DNA from: an uncultured Luteitalea sp.
GTDB lineage: Bacteria > Acidobacteriota > Vicinamibacteria > Vicinamibacterales > Vicinamibacteraceae
DNA: 64,000 bases
Assembly: GCA_934541105.1 (NCBI GenBank)
Contig: CAKTDA010000001.1
Location: 186,001 to 250,000, forward strand
Direction: 5' to 3'
The first letter of the stretch is position 1, and each line of letters begins with the position of its first letter. The position numbers and the translations under genes were made by a program. Under the pieces are notes generated by a model. That model ran no database searches and had not been told where the DNA came from. It was given only the letters and a program-made list of their open reading frames with translations. This document shows positions 17,318-28,599 of the stretch, in pieces.

Positions 17318-19045
17318 ATGCGACGAAAGTTCGGGCTGCCCGGCGCAGTCCTCCTCCTGTCGGCGGCCTGCAGCCGCAACCCGGCCCCCCAGGTGGCCGT
17401 GGCGCCGCAGCCGACCACCCCGGCACCAGCCGCGGCCGCGCCGCTGGCACCCGCGCCGGCGGCCGACCCTGCCGACGCGCTGATTGCCGAAGCCGACCGC
17501 TTGTTTGCCCTTGGTGAGCGCGAACTCGCGCTCGGCCACCTCGAGCAGGCCCGCGCCGCGTTCGACAAGTCCCTCGACGTGCTGCTCGATGCGCCGTCCG
17601 GTGCGCGCGTCGATCCGTCGCTGCGGACCCATTTCGACCGGCTCGTGGACCGCATCGCGGCGCACGAGACCCTCGCCCTGCAGAAGGGCGACGGCTTCAC
17701 CGAGAAGCCGTCGGAACCAGCGGCCATCGACCAGTTGCTCGAAGTGGCGACGTTCACGCCGCCCGCCTCGGCGACGTCGGCCGTCGAAGAGGCGGTCCAG
17801 CTCGATCTCGCACAGACCTCGCACGACATCCCGATCCCGCTGAACGACCGCGTGCTGCGGTACGTGGAGCTGTTCCAGGGCCGGCTGCGCGAGTTCCTCG
17901 CCGGGGGCATGGCGCGCGGCAGCCAGTACCTGCCGATGGTGCAGAGCGTATTCCGCGCCGAGGGTGTGCCGCTCGACCTCGCCTATGTGCCGCTCATCGA
18001 GAGCGCGTTCAAGCCGACGGCCCTCTCGCGCGCGAGCGCCCGGGGCATGTGGCAGTTCATGCGCCCGACGGCAAAGGACCATGGCCTGAAGCAGGACTGG
18101 TACATCGACGAGCGCGCCGATCCCGAGAAGGCGACGCGTGCGGCCGCGAAGTATTTCAAGACGCTCTACAACATGTTCTCGGACTGGCACCTCGCCATGG
18201 CCTCCTACAACGGCGGTCCGGGGCGGGTGCAGCGGGCGATGCGCGCGTCGGGCATCGATGACTTCTGGGCGCTTACGGCGTCGGACCGGTACCTGCCCCG
18301 CGAGACGCGCGAGTACGTCCCGATGATCCTGGCGGCCGTGATCATCGCGAAGAACCCGACGCAGTACGGGTTCGAGGCGCCCACCATGGAGGCGCTCCAG
18401 TACGACAAGGTGCGGGTCGCGCGTGCCGTGGACCTCCGGCGCGTCGCCGAATGGACCGGCGCCTCGATCGACGAGATCCAGGCGCTGAACCCGGAACTCC
18501 GGCGCTGGACGACACCGCTGCGGTACCCGGAGTACGAGGTCAAGGTGCCGGCGGGCACCGGGCCGCAGCTCGAAGCGCGCCTTGCCTCCGCCCCGGCCGT
18601 CGAACTGGCCGCCCTCAAGTTCCACACCGTTCGTCGGCGCGAGACGCTGGCGACCATTGCCCGCAAGCTCGGGGTTTCGCGCGTCGACCTCGCCGAGGCC
18701 AACGGCATCTCGCAGCGGGCAAGGGTCCGCGTCGGGCAGCGCCTGCTGATTCCGCGCGCCCCGTCGGCTCCGCTGCTGGCAAGTGCCACACGCGAGGCGG
18801 CACCGGCCGCGTCGGGCCAGCCCGCAGCCGTCGTCGCCAGTCGCGCCGAAGCCGCAGGAGACGACGCGTCGGATGTCGTCGTGACGACCCATCGCGTCAA
18901 GCGCGGCGACACGCTCTACGGCATCGCCAACACCTATGACGTCAGCGTGGCCGACATCCGGGCCTGGAACCGCATGAAGTCCACCCGCCTCGGCATCGGC
19001 GACAGGCTGACGATTCGCGTCGCGCGCACCCGTTCCACGCAGTAG
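17318..19045 (+). CDS. mltD: MltD-like lytic transglycosylase with LysM domains
   Basis: 575 residues. A hydrophobic signal segment ends in a possible lipobox (LLLSAAC). An alanine/proline-rich linker and a helical region precede the transglycosylase SLT domain (about 205-330), which has the catalytic glutamate in VPLIESAFKPTALSRA, then ARGMWQFM and MASYNGGPGRV. Two LysM peptidoglycan-binding motifs follow (FHTVRRRETLATIARKLGVS and HRVKRGDTLYGIANTYDVS). This order matches membrane-bound murein transglycosylase D. It cleaves glycan strands in the periplasm. The ATG at 17318 has AGGAAAA upstream; the frame is open to 17246 but only via a TTG codon. Confidence 0.93.
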   Translation: MRRKFGLPGAVLLLSAACSRNPAPQVAVAPQPTTPAPAAAAPLAPAPAADPADALIAEADRLFALGERELALGHLEQARAAFDKSLDVLLDAPSGARVDPSLRTHFDRLVDRIAAHETLALQKGDGFTEKPSEPAAIDQLLEVATFTPPASATSAVEEAVQLDLAQTSHDIPIPLNDRVLRYVELFQGRLREFLAGGMARGSQYLPMVQSVFRAEGVPLDLAYVPLIESAFKPTALSRASARGMWQFMRPTAKDHGLKQDWYIDERADPEKATRAAAKYFKTLYNMFSDWHLAMASYNGGPGRVQRAMRASGIDDFWALTASDRYLPRETREYVPMILAAVIIAKNPTQYGFEAPTMEALQYDKVRVARAVDLRRVAEWTGASIDEIQALNPELRRWTTPLRYPEYEVKVPAGTGPQLEARLASAPAVELAALKFHTVRRRETLATIARKLGVSRVDLAEANGISQRARVRVGQRLLIPRAPSAPLLASATREAAPAASGQPAAVVASRAEAAGDDASDVVVTTHRVKRGDTLYGIANTYDVSVADIRAWNRMKSTRLGIGDRLTIRVARTRSTQ

Positions 19046-19111
19046 GCACATCGACGACCGCCGACAAGGGCCCCCAACGCGGCGGCCACGCCTCGATGTG
19101 ACGATTCGTAG

Positions 19112-19133
19112 CCGTCGACCTTCAGGTCGACGG
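19112..19133. repeat. Palindromic REP-like element, copy 2
   Basis: CCGTCGACCT-TC-AGGTCGACGG, a perfect 10-bp stem. It is preceded by GATTCGTAG (19103-19111), as at 4271-4301. The outermost base pair differs between the two copies (G-C against C-G), a compensatory change. Confidence 0.85.
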
Positions 19134-19157
19134 TGATACGGTGAGCGGCGCAGGATC

Positions 19158-19201
19158 GCAGGAACCGCCATCGCGTATGCGCGCCACATCGCGGTTCCTG
19201 C
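19158..19201. repeat. 44-base inverted repeat with nested hairpin
   Basis: GCAGGAACCGC (19158-19168) is the exact reverse complement of GCGGTTCCTGC (19191-19201). The 22-base loop contains a further self-complementary CGCG-TATG-CGCG. It lies 82 bases before the comM start. No T run follows. Confidence 0.75.
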
Positions 19202-19282
19202 AACGCCATTCCAACAGATCGCCGATAACCGCCGGATCGTGCGGGATGCGCGCCTGCGCCTTCGTTTGCAGTGCGACGCGGC

Positions 19283-20773
19283 ATGCTCGCGTCCACCTAT
19301 TCGGCGGCGCTCGTCGGCGTGTCGGCGGAACTTGTCCGCGTCGAGGCCGATGTCACGTTCGGCCTGCCCGCCTTCACCATCGTCGGCCTGCCCGATGCGA
19401 GCGTGCGCGAGAGCCGCGACCGCGTCCGCAGTGCCATTCGCAGTGCCGGCCTCGAGTTCCCGCCGCACCGGATCACCGTCAACCTGTCGCCGGCCGACCT
19501 CCGGAAGGCCGGCAGCAGTTTCGACCTGCCGATAGCGCTGGCGGTGCTCGCGGCCGCGGGCCAGGTGCCGGGCGACGCGCACGCCCGGGCCGTGGTGCTC
19601 GGCGAACTGGCCCTCGACGGCCGTGCGCTGCCCTGCCGCGGCGTACTTCCGGCGGCGCTGGCCTCGCGGGCGGCACGCATCGACATGCTCGTCGTGCCCA
19701 ACCGGAACGTGCAGGAGGCACGCCTGGTCCCCGGCGTGGACGTCCGCGGTGCCACGTCACTTGCCGACGCGCTCAGCGCATTGGCCCGCCCCGAGCCCGA
19801 CGTGGCGCCCGGGGTCGGCGCCATGCCGGACGACGGCGTCGGGCCCGACCTCTCCGACGTCCACGGCCAGGCACTGGCGCGGCGGGCGCTCGAAATCGCC
19901 GCCGCCGGCCATCACAACCTGCTCTTCTCGGGACCACCGGGCGCCGGCAAGTCGATGCTCGCGCGACGCCTGCCGGGCCTGCTGCCGCCCTGGCCCTTCG
20001 AGGAGGCGCTCGAGGCCACGGCCGTGCACTCGGCAGCGGGGCTCGTGCCGCCCGATGGCGGCCTGCTCGCCCAGCGGCCCTTCCGGGCACCGCACCACAC
20101 GGTGTCGCCGACCGCGCTCATTGGTGGCGGCCCGCAGCCGCGTCCCGGCGAGGTCAGCCTCGCGCACCACGGCGTCCTGCTGCTCGATGAACTGCCGGAA
20201 TTCGAGCGGCGGACGCTCGACGTCCTGCGCCAACCCCTCGAGGAGCACGTCGTCCACGTGGCCCGTGCGGCGCGCAGCGTGACGTTCCCGGCGCGCTTCC
20301 TGCTCGTGGCGGCCATGAACCCGTGCCCGTGCGGCTTCCTCGGCCACCCGCGGCGGGCCTGCCGCTGCCGGCCCGGTGAAGCCGACCGGTACGGCGCACG
20401 CATCTCGGGACCGTTGCTCGACCGGATCGACCTCGTCGTCACGGTTCCGCCTGTGGATGCCGCAGCCCTGACGGGCCCGCGGCCGCCGAGCGAATCGAGC
20501 CGTGAGGTCCGCGCCCGGGTGCGTGCAGCACGGGCGGCGCAGCGGACCCGTCAGGACGTCGAGAACAGCCGGCTGTCGGGCGAGGCGCTGGAGTCGCTGC
20601 GGCGCGACCCCGTCCTCGGCGGTCTGCTGGCCCAGGCGATGTCCAGGCTCGAACTGAGCGCCCGGGCCGCCGATCGGCTGCTCCGGGTCGCCCGGACCAT
20701 CGCCGATCTCGACGGAACGCCCACTGTCGAGCGTCGTCACCTGGTCGAAGCCCTGCAGTTCCGGCCGTGCTAG
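19283..20773 (+). CDS. comM: ComM/YifB-family magnesium chelatase-like AAA+ ATPase
   Basis: 496 residues. It has an N-terminal ChlI-like domain (about 1-160, FTIVGLPDASVRESRDRV), a central AAA+ domain with Walker A GPPGAGKSM and the HHTVSPTALIGGG motif, a NPCPCGF element, and a C-terminal Mg-chelatase domain (LSARAADRLLRVARTIADL). In Haemophilus and other naturally transformable bacteria ComM is a helicase that helps branch migration of incoming DNA. I chose ATG 19283; a GTG four codons earlier is possible, and no clear ribosome binding site is present. With ComEA at 42 kb and pilus genes, this supports a capacity for natural transformation, though ComM is widespread in non-competent bacteria. 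Confidence 0.93.
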   Translation: MLASTYSAALVGVSAELVRVEADVTFGLPAFTIVGLPDASVRESRDRVRSAIRSAGLEFPPHRITVNLSPADLRKAGSSFDLPIALAVLAAAGQVPGDAHARAVVLGELALDGRALPCRGVLPAALASRAARIDMLVVPNRNVQEARLVPGVDVRGATSLADALSALARPEPDVAPGVGAMPDDGVGPDLSDVHGQALARRALEIAAAGHHNLLFSGPPGAGKSMLARRLPGLLPPWPFEEALEATAVHSAAGLVPPDGGLLAQRPFRAPHHTVSPTALIGGGPQPRPGEVSLAHHGVLLLDELPEFERRTLDVLRQPLEEHVVHVARAARSVTFPARFLLVAAMNPCPCGFLGHPRRACRCRPGEADRYGARISGPLLDRIDLVVTVPPVDAAALTGPRPPSESSREVRARVRAARAAQRTRQDVENSRLSGEALESLRRDPVLGGLLAQAMSRLELSARAADRLLRVARTIADLDGTPTVERRHLVEALQFRPC

Positions 20774-20890
20774 ACTGCCCAACTGCCGTCCCGGGCTGCC
20801 GGGCGGCCCTTCCCTGCCACACGCACGTCGGTAGGCATCACGGTCCGGATGCGCGCGTCCTGCGCGGCTTTCCGTGCCGAGGAGAACGAT

Positions 20891-21796
20891 TTGCGTTCCA
20901 CGCGCTACAGCATCGCCATCACCAATCGCACGACCGGGCGAACCCGACGCTACTCCGTGTCGGCCCGGCCGCTCGTGGTGCTGGCCATCATCTGCGGCGT
21001 ACTGCCCGTCCTGCTCTTCGTCGGCGCATCGCGCAAGGCGGCCTGGGAGCGCGCCGCGCTCGTCTCGCAGGTCGAATCCCTCGAGATGGAGAACGCCTCG
21101 ATGCGGGCGACGACAGGCGCGCTGACGAGCCAGATCGGATCGCTGCAGGCGGTCGTGGACGACCTCTCGCGCCTGACGCCGACCGAAGCCGAGCAGGCGG
21201 CCATGCGGCGGCTCCCGGCGCGGGTGCAGCGCGAAGCGCTCGGCGGGCTCTCACGCGATGCGGCCCGCCTGGCGCTGCTCGGGCCCAACCCGGCCGGCGA
21301 TGCGGTGGGCGTCGTCCTCCACATGCTCGAGGCCATCGAGAGCCGGCTCGAGACGGCACGGCCCCAGATCGAGAGCCGCGCGGCGCTGGCCCGCGCCACG
21401 CCGAGCATCTGGCCGGCACTCGGCCCGCTCTCGTCGAGCTTTGGCGCGCGGCGCGACCCGTTCTCGCTGGAGCCCAGCCTCCACACGGGCCTGGACCTCG
21501 ACGTCGAGCACGGTGCGCCCGTCCACGTCACCGCCGACGGCATCGTCACGGCCACGCGTCCGCATCCCGAGTACGGCAACCTGGTGATCGTGTCGCACGG
21601 GTTCGGCATCGAGACGCGGTATGCCCATCTGTCGGCATTCAGCGTCGCCCAGGGCACGCGCGTGGCTCGCGGGCAGGTGGTGGGCCGCGCCGGGTCCACG
21701 GGTCGATCCACCGGCACGCACGTGCACTACGAGGTGTGGATCGGCGGTCAGGCGGTGAACCCGCTGCGGTATCTCGTCGCGCGCGAAGCCCCGTAA
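20891..21796 (+). CDS. M23-family peptidoglycan endopeptidase, membrane-anchored
   Basis: About 301 residues. It has an N-terminal membrane helix (PLVVLAIICGVLPVLLFVGA), a coiled coil (about 45-85) and a C-terminal peptidase M23 domain with the zinc ligands in HTGLDLD and THVHYEVW, plus SSSFGARRDPF and YAHLS. It is a periplasmic LytM/NlpD-type enzyme or activator that cuts peptide cross-links. I favour the TTG at 20891, which has GAGGAGAA five to eight bases upstream; an ATG at 20849 is in frame but has a poor ribosome binding site. It lies between comM and secA on the same strand. Confidence 0.88.
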   Translation: MRSTRYSIAITNRTTGRTRRYSVSARPLVVLAIICGVLPVLLFVGASRKAAWERAALVSQVESLEMENASMRATTGALTSQIGSLQAVVDDLSRLTPTEAEQAAMRRLPARVQREALGGLSRDAARLALLGPNPAGDAVGVVLHMLEAIESRLETARPQIESRAALARATPSIWPALGPLSSSFGARRDPFSLEPSLHTGLDLDVEHGAPVHVTADGIVTATRPHPEYGNLVIVSHGFGIETRYAHLSAFSVAQGTRVARGQVVGRAGSTGRSTGTHVHYEVWIGGQAVNPLRYLVAREAP

Positions 21797-21820
21797 CGGG
21801 GACGGGAGGCCCGTCGAGGC

Positions 21821-21849
21821 TTGCCCTGCCCCGGGCCGTTCCCTACAAT
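21821..21849 (+). promoter_or_regulatory. Predicted secA promoter
   Basis: TTGCCC (21821-21826), exactly 17 bases, TACAAT (21844-21849). The -10 box matches the consensus at five of six positions. Transcription would start near 21856, about 44 bases before the secA start. It begins only 24 bases after the M23 peptidase stop. Confidence 0.65.
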
Positions 21850-21899
21850 CGAAGGATCGCGGCACCCGCTTCCGGGGCCGCCATCCGGTACACAACCCT

Positions 21900-25003
<3,104 letters not shown>

Positions 25004-25004
<1 letters not shown>

Positions 25005-25024
25005 CGGCAGTTCGCATCTGCCGT
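25004..25024 (+). other. Hairpin after secA
   Basis: ACGGCAG-TTCGCAT-CTGCCGT, a 7-bp stem starting at the last base of the secA stop codon. It has no T run. Together with the next hairpin it fills most of the secA-guaB spacer. Confidence 0.45.
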
Positions 25025-25052
25025 CCCGCCGCGCACCCGCATGCACACCACG

Positions 25053-25076
25053 AGGCCGACGTCTGTCGGCCTTTCG
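25053..25076 (+). terminator. Terminator-like hairpin between secA and guaB
   Basis: AGGCCGAC-GTCT-GTCGGCCT (25053-25072) followed by TTCGTG; with the last stem base this gives three Ts. The stem is strong (8 bp, mostly GC) but the T run is short. It ends 17 bases before the guaB start, so it may act as an attenuator or leader structure rather than a full stop. Confidence 0.5.
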
Positions 25077-25092
25077 TGTCTCCACGCTGGCC

Positions 25093-26637
25093 ATGACCAT
25101 GACGACGGATACCCTCGCTGCCCTCTCCCCGGCCGAACAGGTCGAGCGCGGCCTCCAGACCGCCCTGACCTTCGACGACATCCTGCTGGTGCCCCGCAAG
25201 TCGGAGGTGCTGCCCAGCCAGGTCGACATCGCCTCGCGCTTCACGCGCAACATCCGCCTCAACGTGCCGCTCGTGAGCGCCGCGATGGACACGGTCACCG
25301 AGGCCACGCTCGCCATCGCCGTGGCGCAACAGGGCGGCATCGGTATCGTCCACAAGAACCTGGCGATCGAGGACCAGGCCAACGAGGTCGATCGGGTCAA
25401 GCGCTCGGAGAGCGGCATGATCGTCAACCCGATCACGCTCTCGTCCACGCATTCGATTGCCGAGGCACACGAGTTGATGCGCCGCTACCGCATCTCGGGC
25501 GTGCCCATCACCGAGGACGGCAGCAAGGAAGGCCGCCTCGTCGGCATCCTGACCAACCGGGACCTCCGCTTCGAAACGCGCCTCGACCGCCCGATCGCGG
25601 AGATCATGACGCGTGAGAACCTGATTACCGTTCCAGTCGGCACGACGCTCGACCAGGCGCAGGACATCCTGCACACCCACAAGGTCGAGAAGCTGCTCGT
25701 CGTGGACCACGACTACCGGCTCAAGGGCCTGATCACCGTCAAGGACATCCAGAAGGCCATCAAGTACCCGTTCGCCTGCAAGGACGACCTCGGCCGGCTG
25801 CGCGTCGGGGCGGCCATCACCGTGTCGAAGGACACGATCGAGCGCGCCGAGGCCCTCGTCGCCGCGCACGTGGACGTGCTCGTCATCGACACGGCGCACG
25901 GCCACTCCGCCGGCGTCCTGGAGATGGTGCGGTCGCTGCGCCGGAAGTTCCCCGAGGTCGATCTCGTGGCCGGCAACGTCGCCACGGGCGCTGCCACCGA
26001 GGACCTGATCCGGATTGGCGTGGACGCCGTGAAGGTCGGCATCGGCGCGGGGTCGATCTGCACGACGCGCGTGATTGCCGGTATCGGCGTGCCGATGGTG
26101 TCGGCGATTGCCGAGTGCGCGCGCGCCGCGCGGCCGCACGACATCCCCGTGATTGCCGATGGCGGCATCCGCTACTCGGGCGACATCACGAAGGCCATCG
26201 CCGTCGGCGGCAGCACCGTGATGATCGGCAGCCTGTTTGCCGGCACCGACGAGAGCCCCGGCGAGCTGATCCTCTACCAGGGCCGATCGTTCAAGGAGTA
26301 CCGCGGCATGGGATCGATCGGCGCGATGCGCCGCGGCTCGCGCGACCGCTACTTCCAGGACGAGTTCGAACTGAACGCCGTCACCGGTGAGGGCACCGAC
26401 AAGCTGGTGCCCGAGGGCATCGAGGGCCGCGTCGCCCACAAGGGGTCGGTTGCCGCCATGGTGCACCAGTTGGTGGGTGGCCTGCGCGCCGGCATGGGCT
26501 ACTGCGGATGCGGGAGCATCGCGGACCTGCAGCGCCACGCGCAGCTGATTCGCGTCACGCCGGCGGGCCAGCGCGAGAGCCACGTCCACGACGTGATCAT
26601 CACGAAGGAAAGCCCGAACTACCGCGTCGAGCGCTAG
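25093..26637 (+). CDS. guaB: IMP dehydrogenase
   Basis: 514 residues of the full-length form with two CBS domains inserted in the barrel (about 105-235, GVPITEDGSKEGRLVGILTN and VGTTLDQAQDIL). The catalytic cysteine is in GIGAGSICTTR, the flap has the GYCGCGSI motif and the substrate loop GIRYSGDITKAIA. It oxidises IMP to XMP, the committed step of GMP synthesis, in the cytoplasm. The ATG at 25093 (MTMTTDTLA) is the likeliest start; a second ATG follows two codons later. The frame is open upstream into secA but that is not coding. I saw no guanine riboswitch in the spacer. Confidence 0.97.
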   Translation: MTMTTDTLAALSPAEQVERGLQTALTFDDILLVPRKSEVLPSQVDIASRFTRNIRLNVPLVSAAMDTVTEATLAIAVAQQGGIGIVHKNLAIEDQANEVDRVKRSESGMIVNPITLSSTHSIAEAHELMRRYRISGVPITEDGSKEGRLVGILTNRDLRFETRLDRPIAEIMTRENLITVPVGTTLDQAQDILHTHKVEKLLVVDHDYRLKGLITVKDIQKAIKYPFACKDDLGRLRVGAAITVSKDTIERAEALVAAHVDVLVIDTAHGHSAGVLEMVRSLRRKFPEVDLVAGNVATGAATEDLIRIGVDAVKVGIGAGSICTTRVIAGIGVPMVSAIAECARAARPHDIPVIADGGIRYSGDITKAIAVGGSTVMIGSLFAGTDESPGELILYQGRSFKEYRGMGSIGAMRRGSRDRYFQDEFELNAVTGEGTDKLVPEGIEGRVAHKGSVAAMVHQLVGGLRAGMGYCGCGSIADLQRHAQLIRVTPAGQRESHVHDVIITKESPNYRVER

Positions 26638-26722
26638 CGACGACGTGCGTCATGCGCCGTCGGCATCGGGAGTCGAACGGCATCGCGCACCGGTCCCCAG
26701 TACCCGGAGCCCGGAACCGGAC

Positions 26723-26728
26723 TAGAAT
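26723..26728 (+). promoter_or_regulatory. TAGAAT -10 box seven bases before an ATG
   Basis: TAGAAT followed by exactly seven bases and ATG at 26736. The predicted start of transcription falls on the start codon, so the mRNA would be leaderless. No recognisable -35 element lies at the usual distance. An alternative in-frame ATG at 26727 overlaps the box. Confidence 0.45.
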
Positions 26729-26735
26729 GCGCGAC

Positions 26736-27629
26736 ATGTCTCGTCGTCTTCTCCCCTCCCTCGGTTTCTGCCTCCTCGCCCTGGGCGTGGCGGTCTCCGC
26801 CACGCAGACCTCGGCACCACGGCAACTCCGCATCATCGCCTTCGGCGCGCATCCAGACGATGCGGAGCTGAAGGCGGCGGGTTCGGCCGCGCTGTGGGCC
26901 GCGCAGGGCCACAAGGTCAAGTTCGTCTCCGCGACGAACGGCGACATCGGACACTTCAGCCAGGCGGGCGGCCCGCTCGCGATCCGGCGCACGAAGGAAG
27001 TCCAGGAGTGCGCGCGCATCCTCGGCATCACCACCGACGTGCTCGACATCCACGACGGTGAGCTCGAGCCCGACCTCGAGACGCGCAAGACCTTTGCCCG
27101 CAAGATCCGCGACTGGCAGGCCGACATCGTCATGGGCCACCGCCCGTACGACTACCACCCCGACCACCGCTACGTCGGCGTGCTCCTCAACGACACCGCC
27201 GTCGTCGTCGGCGCCGCCTTCTTCGTGCCCGACACGCCGCCGACAAAGGGCAACCCGATCTACCTGAACTACTCCGACAACTTCGTCGATCCGAAGCCGT
27301 TCGAGCCCAGCGTCGTCGTGGACATCGATGCCTCGGCCGACAAGAAGTGGCAGTGCGTCAGCGCGATGTCCTCGCAGTTCGGCGATGCCGACTCGTGGCA
27401 GGGCCGCACGCGCCCCGACGTGCCGAAGGACGATGCGAAGCGTCCGGCGTACCTGCTGGAACTCGCCAAGCAGCGGACCGCCGCGGTTGCCGACCAGTAC
27501 CGCGCGCAGCTCATCGCCCGGTACGGACAGGAGCGCGGCTCGAAGGTGAAGTACGCCGAGGCCTTCCAGCTCAATCAGTACGGCCGGCAGGTGCGTCCCG
27601 AGGCACTGTCGGAGCTGTTCCCGAAGTAG
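26736..27629 (+). CDS. Secreted PIG-L/LmbE-family deacetylase, copy 1
   Basis: 297 residues. A signal peptide (SLGFCLLALGVAVSATQ) is followed by the PIG-L fold: zinc-binding AHPDDAELKAAG, HFSQAGGPLAIRRTKEV, LDIHDGELEPD and HRPYDYHPDHRYVG with the third metal histidine. Family members remove acetyl groups from N-acetylglucosamine-containing lipids or small conjugates such as mycothiol and bacillithiol precursors. The export signal points to a periplasmic or extracellular glycan substrate. The next gene is a tandem copy 14 bases downstream. The ATG at 26736 is chosen over 26727 because it gives a compact signal peptide. Confidence 0.9.
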   Translation: MSRRLLPSLGFCLLALGVAVSATQTSAPRQLRIIAFGAHPDDAELKAAGSAALWAAQGHKVKFVSATNGDIGHFSQAGGPLAIRRTKEVQECARILGITTDVLDIHDGELEPDLETRKTFARKIRDWQADIVMGHRPYDYHPDHRYVGVLLNDTAVVVGAAFFVPDTPPTKGNPIYLNYSDNFVDPKPFEPSVVVDIDASADKKWQCVSAMSSQFGDADSWQGRTRPDVPKDDAKRPAYLLELAKQRTAAVADQYRAQLIARYGQERGSKVKYAEAFQLNQYGRQVRPEALSELFPK

Positions 27630-27643
27630 CGGACGACGCGGAC

Positions 27644-28537
27644 ATGCCTCGTTCCCTACTCGCAGTCGTTGCAGCGGCAGTGGCCGCGTGCGGTATCGCG
27701 GTCTCGGCCAGCCAGGCGCCAGCGACGCGCACGCTGCGCGTCATCGTCTTCGGCGCACACCCCGACGATGCGGAACTCCAGGCCGCAGGTGTCGCGGCGA
27801 TGTGGGCCGCGCAGGGCCACAAGGTCAAGTTCGTCTCCGCGACGAACGGCGACATCGGACACTTCAGCCAGGCGGGCGGCCCGCTCGCCATCCGGCGCAC
27901 GAAGGAAGTCCAGGAATGCGCGCGCATCCTCGGCATCACCACCGACGTGCTCGACATCCACGACGGTGAACTGGAGCCGGACCTCGCGACGCGCAAGGCC
28001 TTCGCCCGCAAGATCCGCGACTGGCAGGCCGACGTCGTCATCGGTCATCGCCCGAACGACTACCACCCCGATCACCGGTACGTCGGCGTCCTCCTGAACG
28101 ACACGGCCGTCGTCGTCGGCGCGCCGTTCTTCGTGCCCGACACGCCGCCGACGCAGGGCAACCCGATCTACCTCAACTCCGCGGACGGCTTCGCCACGCC
28201 GTCGCCCTTCAGGCCCGACGTGGTCGTGGACATCGACGCCGTCGCCGAGAAGAAGTTCGCCTGCGTGGCGGCGATGCCGTCGCAGTTTGCCGATGCCGAC
28301 TCGTGGCAGGGACGCACGCTGTCGAACATGCCCGCCGACGAGGCAGGCCGCAAGGCGTACATCCTGGAGACGGTGAAGGGCTGGCTCGCGTCGGCGGCCG
28401 ACGAGTTCCGTCCGCAACTGGTGGCCAGGTACGGCAAGGAACGCGGATCGAAGGTGAAGTACGCCGAAGCGTTCCAGATCAATCAGTACGGCCGGCGCGT
28501 GTCGGCCGAGCAACTCGACGCCCTGTTGCCGCGTTGA
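27644..28537 (+). CDS. Secreted PIG-L/LmbE-family deacetylase, copy 2
   Basis: 297 residues, the same length as the copy before it and closely similar along its whole length: AHPDDAELQAAG, IRRTKEVQECARI and YHPDHRYVGVLLND are shared. The signal peptide (LLAVVAAAVAACGIAVSASQ) and the C-terminal quarter differ more. A stretch of about 170 bases (27803-27970) is almost identical to 26895-27063, while the flanks have drifted. Likely role as for copy 1, perhaps with a different substrate. An intrinsic terminator follows 25 bases after the stop. Confidence 0.9.
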   Translation: MPRSLLAVVAAAVAACGIAVSASQAPATRTLRVIVFGAHPDDAELQAAGVAAMWAAQGHKVKFVSATNGDIGHFSQAGGPLAIRRTKEVQECARILGITTDVLDIHDGELEPDLATRKAFARKIRDWQADVVIGHRPNDYHPDHRYVGVLLNDTAVVVGAPFFVPDTPPTQGNPIYLNSADGFATPSPFRPDVVVDIDAVAEKKFACVAAMPSQFADADSWQGRTLSNMPADEAGRKAYILETVKGWLASAADEFRPQLVARYGKERGSKVKYAEAFQINQYGRRVSAEQLDALLPR

Positions 28538-28562
28538 ACCGGGGGCATCGCTGGGCATTGCA

Positions 28563-28592
28563 GGGCGCGCTCCCCGGAGCGCGCCCTTTTTC
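28563..28592 (+). terminator. Strong intrinsic terminator
   Basis: GGGCGCGCTCC (28563-28573) pairs with GGAGCGCGCCC (28576-28586) and is followed directly by TTTTTC. It is an 11-bp GC-rich stem with a tight loop and a five-T run, ending the plus-strand PIG-L pair. The facing minus-strand regulator gene ends 8 bases further on. Confidence 0.92.
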
Positions 28593-28599
28593 TAGCGCC

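Noticed and set aside
25053..25092. Guanine or other purine riboswitch before guaB
   Set aside because: The spacer is too short and lacks the conserved three-way-junction core; simple hairpins explain it.
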